The notes under the pieces are model-generated. The model was not told the DNA's origin. It did not search any database and saw only the letters and a list, made by a program, of their open reading frames with translations. A stretch of 64,000 nt of DNA from Flavobacteriales bacterium (GTDB lineage: Bacteria; Bacteroidota; Bacteroidia; Flavobacteriales_F; PHOS-HE28), in contig JAHBUK010000003.1 of the NCBI GenBank assembly GCA_019638115.1, forward strand, positions 372,001 through 436,000, read 5' to 3'. Positions within the stretch are counted from its first letter, which is position 1, and each line of letters opens with the position of its first letter. This document shows positions 47,457 to 57,901 of this stretch, one piece after another. A program made the position numbers and the translations under genes.

Positions 47457-47949
47457 AGCCGTTCATTGAGGGCAATGGCGCATCCCGCCACTGTCTTGAT
47501 CGATGATGGTGAAGGAAGCGCGCGATCTAGGCTATTCGTACCCGAAATAGCGCCGCCTTGCTTCCTCCCTTTTCAGGTGCCTTTCATAGCGCGCCTGATC
47601 GAGGAATGGAATGTGGTCGGACATCGTGAAGTGCCAATGTGAGCTTGTTGAATCATACCGGTGGGCCTTAGTCATCTTTCGGTATGGTGTCAAGTGCTGG
47701 TCGGCTGACCTGTTTGGTCGGCAGCATGAGCCGGTCCTTGTGTGCCTCGTTAGCCTGCCGTGAACCGTAGTTGATGTGCCTATCCATTTTGTCGACGAAT
47801 AAGGGCGAGGCGTCGATGAGTGGTGAAATTTTTCACATGGATGGAAATTCCAGGCGGGTCTTGTTGGGTTCAGCTTTCCGAGCATGCGCCCACACGGGTA
47901 TGTTGACAACTGGTAATGTTTGTCAATAAAAACCACCCGTTGAGGCGGC
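47457..47949. other. Interval with no confident gene
   Basis: About 490 bp without a convincing gene. A minus-strand frame at 47532-47675 could encode a 47-residue basic peptide ending DQARYERHLKREEARRRYFGYE; its tail looks protein-like, but no start signal or neighbour supports it. Confidence 0.4.
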
Positions 47950-47957
47950 TACGTTTG
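47950..47957 (+). promoter_or_regulatory. Promoter -7 box of the surface-adhesin operon
   Basis: TACGTTTG is a perfect TAnnTTTG match. It would give a leader of about 175 nt before the ATG at 48140, unusually long for this window. No -33 element at the standard spacing was found. Confidence 0.5.
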
Positions 47958-48139
47958 CCCGGATCCCATCCGTATCATGCTCGTGCCAAACCCGTTCGCT
48001 CCGGTCGTTAAGTACGATCGCCCAGGTGACCTCGGGTGCTTTGTGAAGTCCCAATGCCCTGGAATAGCCGGTGGCATGGTGCGCTTCCTCGAAGCAGCAA
48101 ATGGTATGACCGGCCGGAGACCATCATACTGGACGCTAC

Positions 48140-51100
48140 ATGGCTGAACACGTACGCTTCGCACCCGCTGCCCGATCGATCGGCAGCATCCTGCTCAAGT
48201 CCTTCAAAACCTTCTTCGCCGTAGCGACGGTGCTGCTGCTTTGGAGTACCGAGGCACAAGCCACGCACGCCATGGGGGGCGAGCTCACTTACGAGTGCGT
48301 GGGGCCGAACCGCTATCGGGTGCGCCTCAATTTCTACCGTGATTGTAACGGTGTTTCCGCTCCGAGCAACTGCTCCAACGGACGCCAGTTCCGTGTGCGC
48401 AGCACCCAGTGCAACGCCAACTTCACGGCCTGCTTCGGCCTTGATGGCGTGGAGGTGGTGACGCCCATCTGCTTGAGCGCCATCGACCGTTGCGTGAACA
48501 CTGCCGGTCAGTACGGTATCCAGCGCTACCGCTATAGCACCATCATCGACCTCAACCAGTGGGCCAGCTGTGGTACCGACTGGATCATTGATTGGGACCT
48601 GTGCTGCCGCAACAACGCCATCACTTCGCTGAACAACCCGGGCGGCCGCAACCTGTACCTCTATGCTCGGTTGAACAATACCCTCGCCGCTTGCAACAAC
48701 TCACCCCGCTACCTCAACGATCCCACACCCTTTGCTTGCGTGGGCCAGCAGGTGTCCTACAACCACGGCTTCAATGATGTTGATGGCGACTCGCTGAGCT
48801 TCTCCCTTACTCCCGCGTTGGGTACCAATGGTAGTACCATCCCCTACAACGCTGGCTACAGTTTCACACAACCCATCGTGACGAGCGGCGGTGCGAACGC
48901 GGTGCAGATAGACCCGGTGACGGGTACGATCAGTTTCGTGCCAAGTATCCAGCAATTCAGCGTGGTGAGCGTGCTGGTGCGCGAATGGCGGAACGGTGTT
49001 CAGATCGGTGAATACATCCGCGATGTGCAGTTCGCCATCATCGCCTGTGTGAACAACAACCCGTCCGTATCGGGTATCAATGGCTCGGGCCAATTCAGCA
49101 CCACGGTGTGCGCCGGTCAGCCGATCACCTTCACGGTCCCTTCCACCGATGCCGACCCCGGGCAGACCGTTACGATGACCTGGAACAATGGTATTCCGGG
49201 TGCGAGCTTCACGGTGGGTGCCGGGCCTTTGCCGGTGGGAACGTTCACCTGGACGCCCACGGCAGCGAACATCGGGCAGAACCTGTTCACCGTGAACGTG
49301 CAGGATGATGCTTGTGCACTGAACGGGGTGAACAATTTCGGTTTCTCCATACAAGTAACACCGCCCTTTACACCAGCCAATGCCGGGCCCGACCAGAGCG
49401 TGTGCGGCCTGAGCACCACCATGGCGGCTTTGCTACCCTTCGCGCAAGTGCCAGGACAATGGAGCGTGATCAGTGGCAGTGGAACTTTCGCCAATCCGGG
49501 CAGTCCCACCAGCACGGTGACCGGACTTACGCCTGGCCCCAACGTGTTCCAATGGAGCGTGAACTATGGCACCTGCGGAACCACCAATGCACAGGTGACG
49601 GTAAATGCCTTCGACCCCGCACAGCCTGCAGCCAATGCCGGCCCCAACCAGGACCTGTGCCTGCCAACAACGAGCACCACGCTTGCTGGCAATACCGCCA
49701 CCTTCCCGGCGGTGGGCACGTGGACCGTGGTAAGCGGCTCCGGCGTCTTCGCCAATGCCAACAGTGCCAATACCGCGGTGAGCGGGCTGGCGCCCGGGAA
49801 CAACGTGTTCCGCTGGACGATCGACAACGGTGCCTGCACGCCGCCTACCAACAGCCTGGTGACGATCCGTGTGTTCGACAACAACCAGCCCGCCGCCAAC
49901 GCCGGCCCCGACCAACAACTGTGCGCACCCAATACCAGCACCACGCTGGCCGGTAACCAGCCCATCGTGCCCGCCACCGGACTGTGGACCGTGGTGAGCG
50001 GTACCGGAACGTTCGCCAATGCGGCCCAGCGGAACACCACGGTAAGCGGCCTCTCCATCGGTGTGAACACGCTTCGCTGGACGATCACTAATGGCCCCTG
50101 CTTGCCGCCGAACACGGCTGATGAAGTGAACATCGTGGTCTTCGACCCGAACAGCCCCAACGCCAACGCCGGTCCCAACCAGCAGGTCTGCAGCGCCACC
50201 GCTACGCTGGCAGGCAGTACGCCCACCGCACCGGCCACCGGCACCTGGACCGTGGTGAGCGGCACCGGCACCTTCGCCAACGCATCTTCGCCCGGCACAG
50301 GTGTGAGCGGACTGAGCATTGGCAACAACGTGTTCCAGTGGACGGTGAACAATGGTCCGTGCGCCAACGGCATCACCACCTCGCAGGTCACCATCACCCG
50401 TTTCGATACCAACACACCGGTAGCCAACGCTGGACCCGATATCGACCTGTGCTCGATCAACGGCACCGGCCAGGCCACCGCTACCATGGCAGGTACTGCC
50501 GCCACCGCTCCCGCAACAGGTGTTTGGACCTTGGTGAGCGGGGTGGGGGGCACCATTACCAACGCGGCGAGTCCCACCACCACCATCACCGGCATTCCAG
50601 TGGGCACGCACGTGTACCAATGGACGGTGAACAACGGCCCATGCGTGCCGCCCACCAGTAACGACCAGGTCACCATCCGCGTGTTCGACCGCAATGCACC
50701 GGTGGCCAATGCGGGACCCGACCAAGAACTCTGCGCGCCTGTGGCGAACGTTACCCTGGCGGGTAATGCGGCCACCGCACCGGCTTCCGGCCAATGGACG
50801 GTTGTGAGCGGCAACGGTGTGTTCGCGAATGCCAATAGCCCCACCACCACGGTCTCCGGGATGGCCATTGGCAACAACGTGTACCGCTGGACGATCAGCA
50901 ACGGACCCTGCCCTGGTGCCGTTACCACGGATGATGTGATCATTCGCCTCTTCGACCCTGCAACGGCTGCCGCCAATGCCGGACCGGACCAGGAGATCTG
51001 CGGCACCGGCACCACCAACCTGGCGGGCAATGCGGTGGCACTGCCTGCCACCGGAGCTTGGACCCTGGTGAGCGGCAGTGGTGTGATCGCCAATGCGGCC

Positions 51101-54100
51101 AGCCCGACCACCAGTGTTAGTGGTGTGGGTATAGGCACCAACGTGTTCCGTTGGACGGTGAACAACGGTCCTTGCGGAACGAGCTCCGATGAGGTGACCA
51201 TCTTCCGTTTCGACCCCAGCAATCCTGCTGCCAATGCAGGCCCGGACCAAAGCATCTGCTTGCCTGTTGCCCCCAACGTGGTGATCATGGCCGGAAGCGC
51301 GGTGATCGCTCCTGCCTCCGGCACATGGTCACAAGTGAGCGGCCCCAACACGGCCAACATCGTGTCGGTGAACTCACCCACCACCAGCATCGGTGGGTTG
51401 ATCCCGGGTACTTATGTGTTCCAGTGGGCTGTTAGCAACGGTCCTTGCCCCAACGGCAACACCACCGATCTGGTGAACGTGTTGGTATACGATGCAGGAA
51501 CGCCTGCCGCGGATGCTGGACCGGATATCAACCTCTGCTCCGAAAGCGGCAGCACCACCATGGCCGGCAGCTCCCTGATAGCACCCGCTACGGGTACCTG
51601 GATCTTGGTGAACGGCAGCGGCACCATTACCGATCCGAGCGCTCCGAACACCACGGTGACCGGGCTGGGCGTGGGCCAGAACATCTTCCAATGGACGGTG
51701 AACAATGGTCCCTGCGGGATCACCACCGACCAGATGAGCATCTTCGTTTACGATCCGAACAACCCTTCCGCCAGCGCGGGTCCGGATCAGCAGCTGTGCA
51801 CCACGGCGGGCAATACCATCAACCTGCAGGGCAGCCCGGTCACCTTCCCGGCCTTCGGTGTGTGGAGTGTTTCCGGTGGCCCTGCCAACATACAGGACCC
51901 CAACAGCCCCAACACGATCGTTACCGATCTGACCAGTGGCACCTACTCCTTCACTTGGACGGTGAACAACGGCGTGTGCCCCAACCCGATCTCCAGCAGC
52001 ACGCAGATAACGGTGGTGGCCGATGGCAATGCACAACCCGCACTTGCCGGACCCGATCAGAGCATTTGCGGCAACAGCGGCACGGTGACCATGAGCGCCA
52101 ATGCTGCGGTGCTACCTGCCACCGGCTTCTGGACCGTGGTACAAGGTCAGGCGAGCTTCAGCAATGTGGCCGACCACAACGCGGTGGTGAGCGGCCTGGC
52201 GACCGGGGTGAACATCTTGCAGTGGAACATCGACAACCTGCAGTGCGGCATCACCACCGACCAGTTGACCATTCTGGTGTACGACCCGAACAACCCGGTG
52301 GCCAACGCGGGTGCCGATCAGCAGCTCTGCACCAGCACCGGTACCGCCAGCACCAACCTGGCCGGTAGCGCGGTGGTCGTGCCGGCAGTGGGTCAGTGGA
52401 CGCTCATCAGCGGAAGCGGTACTCTGGCAAGCCCAAACAGCCCGAACAGTGGCGTAAGTGGACTTGGGCTTGGTGCCAACGTGTTCCAATGGACGGTGAA
52501 CAATGGTGTGTGCGCCAACCCGATCACCACCGACCAGGTGACCATCTTCCTCTATGAGCAGGATGCGCCGGTAGCCAATGCAGGACCCGATCAGGAGATC
52601 TGCACCCCGCAGAGCACCGTGAACATGGCCGCCAACAGCGCAACCAACAGCGCCATCGGCACCTGGACAAGCCCGAGCGGTGTGGGTGTGATCGCTTCGC
52701 CGAACAACCCGAACACCCAGATCAGCGGCCTGCCCGTGGGTGAGCACACCTTCATCTGGAGCATCGACAACGGCCCTTGCGGCATTACCACCGATGCCGT
52801 GGTGATCCGCGTGTTCGACGCCACCAACCCCGTGGCCAACGCCGGTCCCGACCAGCAGATTTGCACCCCGGCATCCAGCACCACGTTGGCCGGCAGCTCC
52901 TTGATCTTCCCTGCCACCGGTCAGTGGACCGTGGTGAGCGGTAACGGTGTATTCGCCGATGCCTCCAACCCCGGCACCACCGTAAGCGGATTGACCGTAG
53001 GTGTGCACGTCTTTGCATGGACGGTAAGCAACGGCCCCTGCGCCAACGGTATCACGGTGGACCAGGTGACCATTGAGGTATTCGAGGACAGCGCGCCTGC
53101 GGCCAACGCCGGTCCCGATCAGGAACTCTGCACCACCAATGCCAGCACCACGCTCGCCGGTTCACCGGTAGTAGCCCCGGCCACCGGACAGTGGGTGGTG
53201 GTCTCCGGCACTGCCACCATTGCGGACCCCACTTCGCCCAACACTGCTATCACCAACATCGGCCAAGGCATCTGCGTGCTGGAGTGGGTGGTGAACAACG
53301 GTGCCTGCGGCACCACTTCCGACCAGGTGAGCATCCTGGTGTTCGACGAGAACAACGCGGATGCGGACGCTGGCCCCGATCAGGAACTGTGCACGCCGAC
53401 CTCCACCACCAACCTGCAGGGCAACACGCCCACCATACCCGCCGTGGGTACCTGGACCCTGGTGAACGGCTTCGGTGTGATCGCCGATGCGAACGACCCC
53501 AACTCCGCGGTGAGCGGATTGCAAGTGGGGGAGAACATCTTCCGCTGGACGGTCTACAACGGCCCCTGTACGAACGGCACCACCTTCGATGAGGTGAGCA
53601 TCTTCGTGTTCGACGAGAACAACCCGGTGGCCAACGCCGGTGCGGACCAAGAGTTCTGCACCCCCAACACCATCACCACGCTTATCGGAAGCTCCGTCAC
53701 TTTCCCGGCCACGGGCACTTGGACATTGGCCGACGGCAGCGGTGTGATCACCAACCCCAACTCGCCTGTTACCACGGTGACCGGACTGGGTGTGGGTGAG
53801 AACATCTTCGTGTGGACCGTAAGCAACGGCCCTTGCGCCAATGGCGTAACGGACGATGCGGTGAGCATCTTCCTCTTCGATGCGAACAACCCGCAGCCCA
53901 ACGCAGGGCCCGACCAGGAACTGTGCACCGCCACGGGTACCACCTCCGCCACCATGGCCGGCAGCGCTGTGACCTTCCCCGCCCAGGGCACGTGGTCCAT
54001 CATCAACGGCAGCGGCACCATCGTTTCGCCGAACGACCCCAACACCTTGGTGACCGATCTGCCCGTGGGAGAGCACGTGTTGCTCTGGACCGTGGAGAAC

Positions 54101-57100
54101 GGACCCTGCGAGACCGGTGCAGGCATCAGCAGCATGACCATCCGCGTGTTCGATGAGAACAACCCGGTGGCCAACGCAGGTGCCGATCAGGAACTCTGCA
54201 CCACCAGCATTGCCACCACCAACATGCAAGGCAGCCCGGTCACCTTCCCGGCCAGCGGTGAATGGACGATCGTGAGCGGAAGTGGCGTGATCGCCAATCC
54301 GAGCGATCCCAACACCGTGGTTTTCGACCTGGGCATCGGTGAGACCATTCTGGAATGGACCGTGAGCAACGGCCCATGCACCAACGGCATCACCACGGAC
54401 CAGGTGAGCATCCAGGTGTTCGACGTGAACAACTTGAACGCCAACGCCGGGCCCGACCAGGATCTCTGCACCCCGCAGACCAGCACCACCCTCAGCGGTA
54501 GCGCCATCGTCTTCCCGGCCCAAGGCACCTGGACCGTGGTGAGCGGCCAGGGCACAGTGACCGATCCGAACGACCCGAACAGCACCATCACCAACCTTGG
54601 TGTGGGTGTGATCGTGGTGGAGTGGACCGTGGACAATGGTCCCTGCTCCAATGGCATCACCAGCGACCAGATGGTGATCACCCTATACGACGAGAGCAAC
54701 CCCGTGGCCAATGCCGGTCCCGACCAGCAGTTGTGTACTCCGACCGGCACCACCACTTCCTCCACCTTGCAGGGCAGCAACATCATCTTCCCTGCGGTGG
54801 GTGCCTGGCAGGTGATCGGTGGCACGGGCGTGGTCGCCAACGTGAACGATCCCAACTCGGCGGTGAGCGGCCTCTCCATCGGTGAGAACATCTTCCAGTG
54901 GACCGTGAGCAACGGCGTTTGCGCCAACTCGCTCACGAGCGATGTGATGAGCATCTTCGTGTTCGACGAGAACAACCCCGACGCAAACGCGGGCCCCGAT
55001 CAGCAGGTCTGCACGCCGGTCACCAACGCCTTCATGAACGGCAGCCCCATCACCTTCCCGGCGGTGGGCACCTGGACCGTTAGCGCTGGCAGCGGCGACA
55101 TCGAGGACATCAACGATCCGCTCACCAACATCACCAACCTGGGTCTCGGCACCAACGTCTTCACCTGGACGGTGTTCAATGGCGCCTGCCCGAACAGCCT
55201 CACCAGCGATGCAGTGACCATCGTGCTCTTCGATGCTGATGCACCACCCGCAGCGGCCGGTCCCGACCAGGAGCTCTGCTTCCCCGATGATGTGGTGACC
55301 CTGAGCGGCAACCCCACGGTGGGTGCGGCCATCGGTACCTGGACGCTGGTGCAGGGTGCGGGTAACATTGCCAGCCCGAACAGCAACGTCACACAGGTAA
55401 GCGACCTGGAGATCGGCATCAACATCTTCGCCTGGACCATTGAGAGCGGCGATTGTGTGACGACCACCGACCAGGTGAGCATCCTGGTGTTCGACCCCAA
55501 CAACCTCAATGCGAACGCGGGCCTCGATCAGCAGCTCTGCACCCCGCAGGACAGTGTGTTCATGGCCGGCAGCCCGGTGATCGTTCCTGCGGTGGGCACC
55601 TGGACCGTGGTGAGCGGCTCGGGCAACATCGTGGACCCGAACGACCCGAACACCCTGATCACCGAGTTGGGTGTGGGCGTGAACATCTTCCAGTGGGAGG
55701 TGTACAACGGCCCCTGCGCCAACAGCCTCACGAGCGATCTGGTGAGCATCACGCTTTTCAGCGATACCACCGCTGCAGCGAATGCAGGCCCCAACCTGGA
55801 GTCTTGCGTACCGATCAACACGGTGCAGTTGCAGGCTGAAACGCCTCCGCCACCCGCAGTGGGTACCTGGAGCGTGATCGCCGGCGCGGGTGTGTTCTCC
55901 GATGTGAACGATCCGAATGCCACCGTATCCGAGCTGGTACAGGGCGTGAACACCTTCGTCTGGACCCTGGAATGGGACCCCTGCCCCAACAACGGTATCC
56001 TCACCGATACGGTGAACGTGCTGCTCTACAACCCGAACGCGCCCTTGGCGAACGCGGGTCCCGATCAGCAACTCTGCACCCCCGACAGCCAGACCAACCT
56101 GCAGGCCAACACTCCGGAAACCCCGGGTGTGGGCACCTGGACGGTGACCCTCGGTAACGCCACGGTGGTGGATGTGAACGATCCCAACACCTTGGTGACC
56201 GACCTGACCGTGGGTGTGCACGAGTTCGTGTGGACCATCTACAACGGTCAGTGCGGCTTCGGCCCACCAAGCACCGACACAGTGCGTGTTTCCGTGTATG
56301 ATGGTGATGCGCCCGATGCAGCCGTTGGTGCGAACATCGACCTGTGCACGCCGGTGACCGAGGTGCAGTTGGAAGCCAATGATCCGGTCTTCCCCGCTGT
56401 GGGTACCTGGGTGTCGCTGAGCGGCCAAGGCACCATTACCGACCCCAATGACCCCAACACCACGGTGACCGGTCTTGGTGTGGGTGTTTACGACTTCCAG
56501 TGGACCATCGACAACGGTGCTTGCGGCAGCAGCTCGGCCACCGTTGCGGTCTCCATCTACGACGGTGATGCCAACGCGGCCAACGCTGGTCCTGATAAAG
56601 CGCTCTGCACGCCCGAGACCTCCACGCAGATGGCCGGCAACGCACCGGTATTCCCTGGCACGGGCCTGTGGACGGTGAGCGCTGGCACCGGCATCTTCGC
56701 GGATGCCACCAACCCCACCACCTCGGTGAGCGGTCTGTCCATCGGCACCAACACCTTCGTTTGGACCATCAGCAACGGGCCTTGCGGCGATACGCAGGAT
56801 GCGGTGACCATCACCGTGTTCGACCAGAACCAGCCCAACGCCAACGCAGGTCCCGACCAGGAACTTTGCACGCCGACCTCCAGCACACAGTTGCAGGGTA
56901 GCGCTGTCACCTTCCCGGCCGTGGGTACCTGGGTTATCGTAAGCGGCAACGGCAACGTTTCGGACCCCAACAACCCCAACGCCACCCTCAGTGGCCTGGG
57001 CGTGGGCCAGGTGGTGTTGCAGTGGGTGGTGGACAACGGTCCCTGCGACAACGGCATCACCACGGACGAAGTGACCATCAGCATCTTCGACAGCAATGCA

Positions 57101-57901
57101 CAAGCTGCCGCCGCTGGTCCTGACCAGAGCTTCTGCACGCCGATCACCGAGACCGTGAGCATGTTCGCCAGCGCTGCAACGCTCCCGGGCGCAGGCAGCT
57201 GGAGCCTGGTGAGCGGCGCGGGTACCATCGTGTCGCCAAGCGATCCCTTCTCCGCCATCACGGGCCTTGGGCTCGGGCAGAACGTGTTCGCCTGGACCAT
57301 CGACAATGGTGCTTGCGGCAGCACGAGCGACCAAGTGACCATCTTCGTGTACGACCACACGGTGCCCCCGGCCAACGCAGGCCCAAGCCAGCAGTTCTGC
57401 CAGGACATCACCACCACCAACCTGCAGGCCGTTCCGGCCACCAGCACCGCCTTCGGCACCTGGAGCCTCTTCAGCGGCAACGGTGTGATCGCCGAGCCGA
57501 ACGACCCGAACACCTTCGTGTCAGGTCTTACGCTGGGCAACAATTGGTTCACTTGGACGGTGGACAACGGTGCCTGCGGCAGCACTTCGGACACCATGCT
57601 GGTGTTCATCAAGGACTGCCTCACCATCCGCATCCCCGACGCATTCTCGCCCAACGACGATGGTGTGAACGATGTGGTGGTGATCCCCAACATCGAGTCC
57701 TACCCACAGAACCGCATCACCATCTTCAACCGCTGGGGCAACAAGGTCTACGAGGCCGCGCCCTACACCAACCAGTGGGACGGCACCAGCCAGTTCGGCT
57801 CGGTGTACGGTGAGAAACTGCCCGAGAGCACCTATTACTACGTACTCGACCTCGGTGACGGCTCCGATGCCTACACCGGCTTCATCTACCTGCGCCGATG
57901 A
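48140..57901 (+). CDS. Giant repeat-containing T9SS-secreted surface protein (SprB-like, type B sorting domain)
   Basis: A 3253-residue exported protein. A signal peptide with a long basic N-region ends near AQATHAMGG. The N-terminal domain (residues about 45-410, THAMGGELTYECVGPNRYRV then NFYRDCNG) is typical of large Bacteroidota cell-surface proteins. Residues 412 to about 3155 are 31 repeats of about 89 residues, of PKD/Ig-like type, each starting near ANAGPDQxLC and carrying a second Cys in an NGPC step. The C-terminal gliding-motility-associated domain (IPDAFSPNDDGVND, FNRWGNKVYE, then GFIYLRR) is a type B T9SS signal. The stop overlaps the SprF-like gene (ATGA), as in sprB-sprF. The likely role is adhesion or gliding. 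Confidence 0.9.
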   Translation: MAEHVRFAPAARSIGSILLKSFKTFFAVATVLLLWSTEAQATHAMGGELTYECVGPNRYRVRLNFYRDCNGVSAPSNCSNGRQFRVRSTQCNANFTACFGLDGVEVVTPICLSAIDRCVNTAGQYGIQRYRYSTIIDLNQWASCGTDWIIDWDLCCRNNAITSLNNPGGRNLYLYARLNNTLAACNNSPRYLNDPTPFACVGQQVSYNHGFNDVDGDSLSFSLTPALGTNGSTIPYNAGYSFTQPIVTSGGANAVQIDPVTGTISFVPSIQQFSVVSVLVREWRNGVQIGEYIRDVQFAIIACVNNNPSVSGINGSGQFSTTVCAGQPITFTVPSTDADPGQTVTMTWNNGIPGASFTVGAGPLPVGTFTWTPTAANIGQNLFTVNVQDDACALNGVNNFGFSIQVTPPFTPANAGPDQSVCGLSTTMAALLPFAQVPGQWSVISGSGTFANPGSPTSTVTGLTPGPNVFQWSVNYGTCGTTNAQVTVNAFDPAQPAANAGPNQDLCLPTTSTTLAGNTATFPAVGTWTVVSGSGVFANANSANTAVSGLAPGNNVFRWTIDNGACTPPTNSLVTIRVFDNNQPAANAGPDQQLCAPNTSTTLAGNQPIVPATGLWTVVSGTGTFANAAQRNTTVSGLSIGVNTLRWTITNGPCLPPNTADEVNIVVFDPNSPNANAGPNQQVCSATATLAGSTPTAPATGTWTVVSGTGTFANASSPGTGVSGLSIGNNVFQWTVNNGPCANGITTSQVTITRFDTNTPVANAGPDIDLCSINGTGQATATMAGTAATAPATGVWTLVSGVGGTITNAASPTTTITGIPVGTHVYQWTVNNGPCVPPTSNDQVTIRVFDRNAPVANAGPDQELCAPVANVTLAGNAATAPASGQWTVVSGNGVFANANSPTTTVSGMAIGNNVYRWTISNGPCPGAVTTDDVIIRLFDPATAAANAGPDQEICGTGTTNLAGNAVALPATGAWTLVSGSGVIANAASPTTSVSGVGIGTNVFRWTVNNGPCGTSSDEVTIFRFDPSNPAANAGPDQSICLPVAPNVVIMAGSAVIAPASGTWSQVSGPNTANIVSVNSPTTSIGGLIPGTYVFQWAVSNGPCPNGNTTDLVNVLVYDAGTPAADAGPDINLCSESGSTTMAGSSLIAPATGTWILVNGSGTITDPSAPNTTVTGLGVGQNIFQWTVNNGPCGITTDQMSIFVYDPNNPSASAGPDQQLCTTAGNTINLQGSPVTFPAFGVWSVSGGPANIQDPNSPNTIVTDLTSGTYSFTWTVNNGVCPNPISSSTQITVVADGNAQPALAGPDQSICGNSGTVTMSANAAVLPATGFWTVVQGQASFSNVADHNAVVSGLATGVNILQWNIDNLQCGITTDQLTILVYDPNNPVANAGADQQLCTSTGTASTNLAGSAVVVPAVGQWTLISGSGTLASPNSPNSGVSGLGLGANVFQWTVNNGVCANPITTDQVTIFLYEQDAPVANAGPDQEICTPQSTVNMAANSATNSAIGTWTSPSGVGVIASPNNPNTQISGLPVGEHTFIWSIDNGPCGITTDAVVIRVFDATNPVANAGPDQQICTPASSTTLAGSSLIFPATGQWTVVSGNGVFADASNPGTTVSGLTVGVHVFAWTVSNGPCANGITVDQVTIEVFEDSAPAANAGPDQELCTTNASTTLAGSPVVAPATGQWVVVSGTATIADPTSPNTAITNIGQGICVLEWVVNNGACGTTSDQVSILVFDENNADADAGPDQELCTPTSTTNLQGNTPTIPAVGTWTLVNGFGVIADANDPNSAVSGLQVGENIFRWTVYNGPCTNGTTFDEVSIFVFDENNPVANAGADQEFCTPNTITTLIGSSVTFPATGTWTLADGSGVITNPNSPVTTVTGLGVGENIFVWTVSNGPCANGVTDDAVSIFLFDANNPQPNAGPDQELCTATGTTSATMAGSAVTFPAQGTWSIINGSGTIVSPNDPNTLVTDLPVGEHVLLWTVENGPCETGAGISSMTIRVFDENNPVANAGADQELCTTSIATTNMQGSPVTFPASGEWTIVSGSGVIANPSDPNTVVFDLGIGETILEWTVSNGPCTNGITTDQVSIQVFDVNNLNANAGPDQDLCTPQTSTTLSGSAIVFPAQGTWTVVSGQGTVTDPNDPNSTITNLGVGVIVVEWTVDNGPCSNGITSDQMVITLYDESNPVANAGPDQQLCTPTGTTTSSTLQGSNIIFPAVGAWQVIGGTGVVANVNDPNSAVSGLSIGENIFQWTVSNGVCANSLTSDVMSIFVFDENNPDANAGPDQQVCTPVTNAFMNGSPITFPAVGTWTVSAGSGDIEDINDPLTNITNLGLGTNVFTWTVFNGACPNSLTSDAVTIVLFDADAPPAAAGPDQELCFPDDVVTLSGNPTVGAAIGTWTLVQGAGNIASPNSNVTQVSDLEIGINIFAWTIESGDCVTTTDQVSILVFDPNNLNANAGLDQQLCTPQDSVFMAGSPVIVPAVGTWTVVSGSGNIVDPNDPNTLITELGVGVNIFQWEVYNGPCANSLTSDLVSITLFSDTTAAANAGPNLESCVPINTVQLQAETPPPPAVGTWSVIAGAGVFSDVNDPNATVSELVQGVNTFVWTLEWDPCPNNGILTDTVNVLLYNPNAPLANAGPDQQLCTPDSQTNLQANTPETPGVGTWTVTLGNATVVDVNDPNTLVTDLTVGVHEFVWTIYNGQCGFGPPSTDTVRVSVYDGDAPDAAVGANIDLCTPVTEVQLEANDPVFPAVGTWVSLSGQGTITDPNDPNTTVTGLGVGVYDFQWTIDNGACGSSSATVAVSIYDGDANAANAGPDKALCTPETSTQMAGNAPVFPGTGLWTVSAGTGIFADATNPTTSVSGLSIGTNTFVWTISNGPCGDTQDAVTITVFDQNQPNANAGPDQELCTPTSSTQLQGSAVTFPAVGTWVIVSGNGNVSDPNNPNATLSGLGVGQVVLQWVVDNGPCDNGITTDEVTISIFDSNAQAAAAGPDQSFCTPITETVSMFASAATLPGAGSWSLVSGAGTIVSPSDPFSAITGLGLGQNVFAWTIDNGACGSTSDQVTIFVYDHTVPPANAGPSQQFCQDITTTNLQAVPATSTAFGTWSLFSGNGVIAEPNDPNTFVSGLTLGNNWFTWTVDNGACGSTSDTMLVFIKDCLTIRIPDAFSPNDDGVNDVVVIPNIESYPQNRITIFNRWGNKVYEAAPYTNQWDGTSQFGSVYGEKLPESTYYYVLDLGDGSDAYTGFIYLRR
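49373..57615 (+). repeat. 31 tandem 89-residue repeats in the giant surface protein
   Basis: The unit is about 266 bp. Consensus landmarks are ANAGPDQ-LC, FPA-GTWTVVSG-G, PN-P-T-VSGL-VG-N-F-WTV-NGPC and TTDQV-I-VFD. Copies differ by many substitutions, so they are old rather than freshly amplified. Confidence 0.9.

Noticed and set aside
49373-57615. CRISPR array or DNA-level tandem repeat
   Set aside because: The periodicity is of protein repeats of about 266 bp with many synonymous changes, not of short repeats with spacers.
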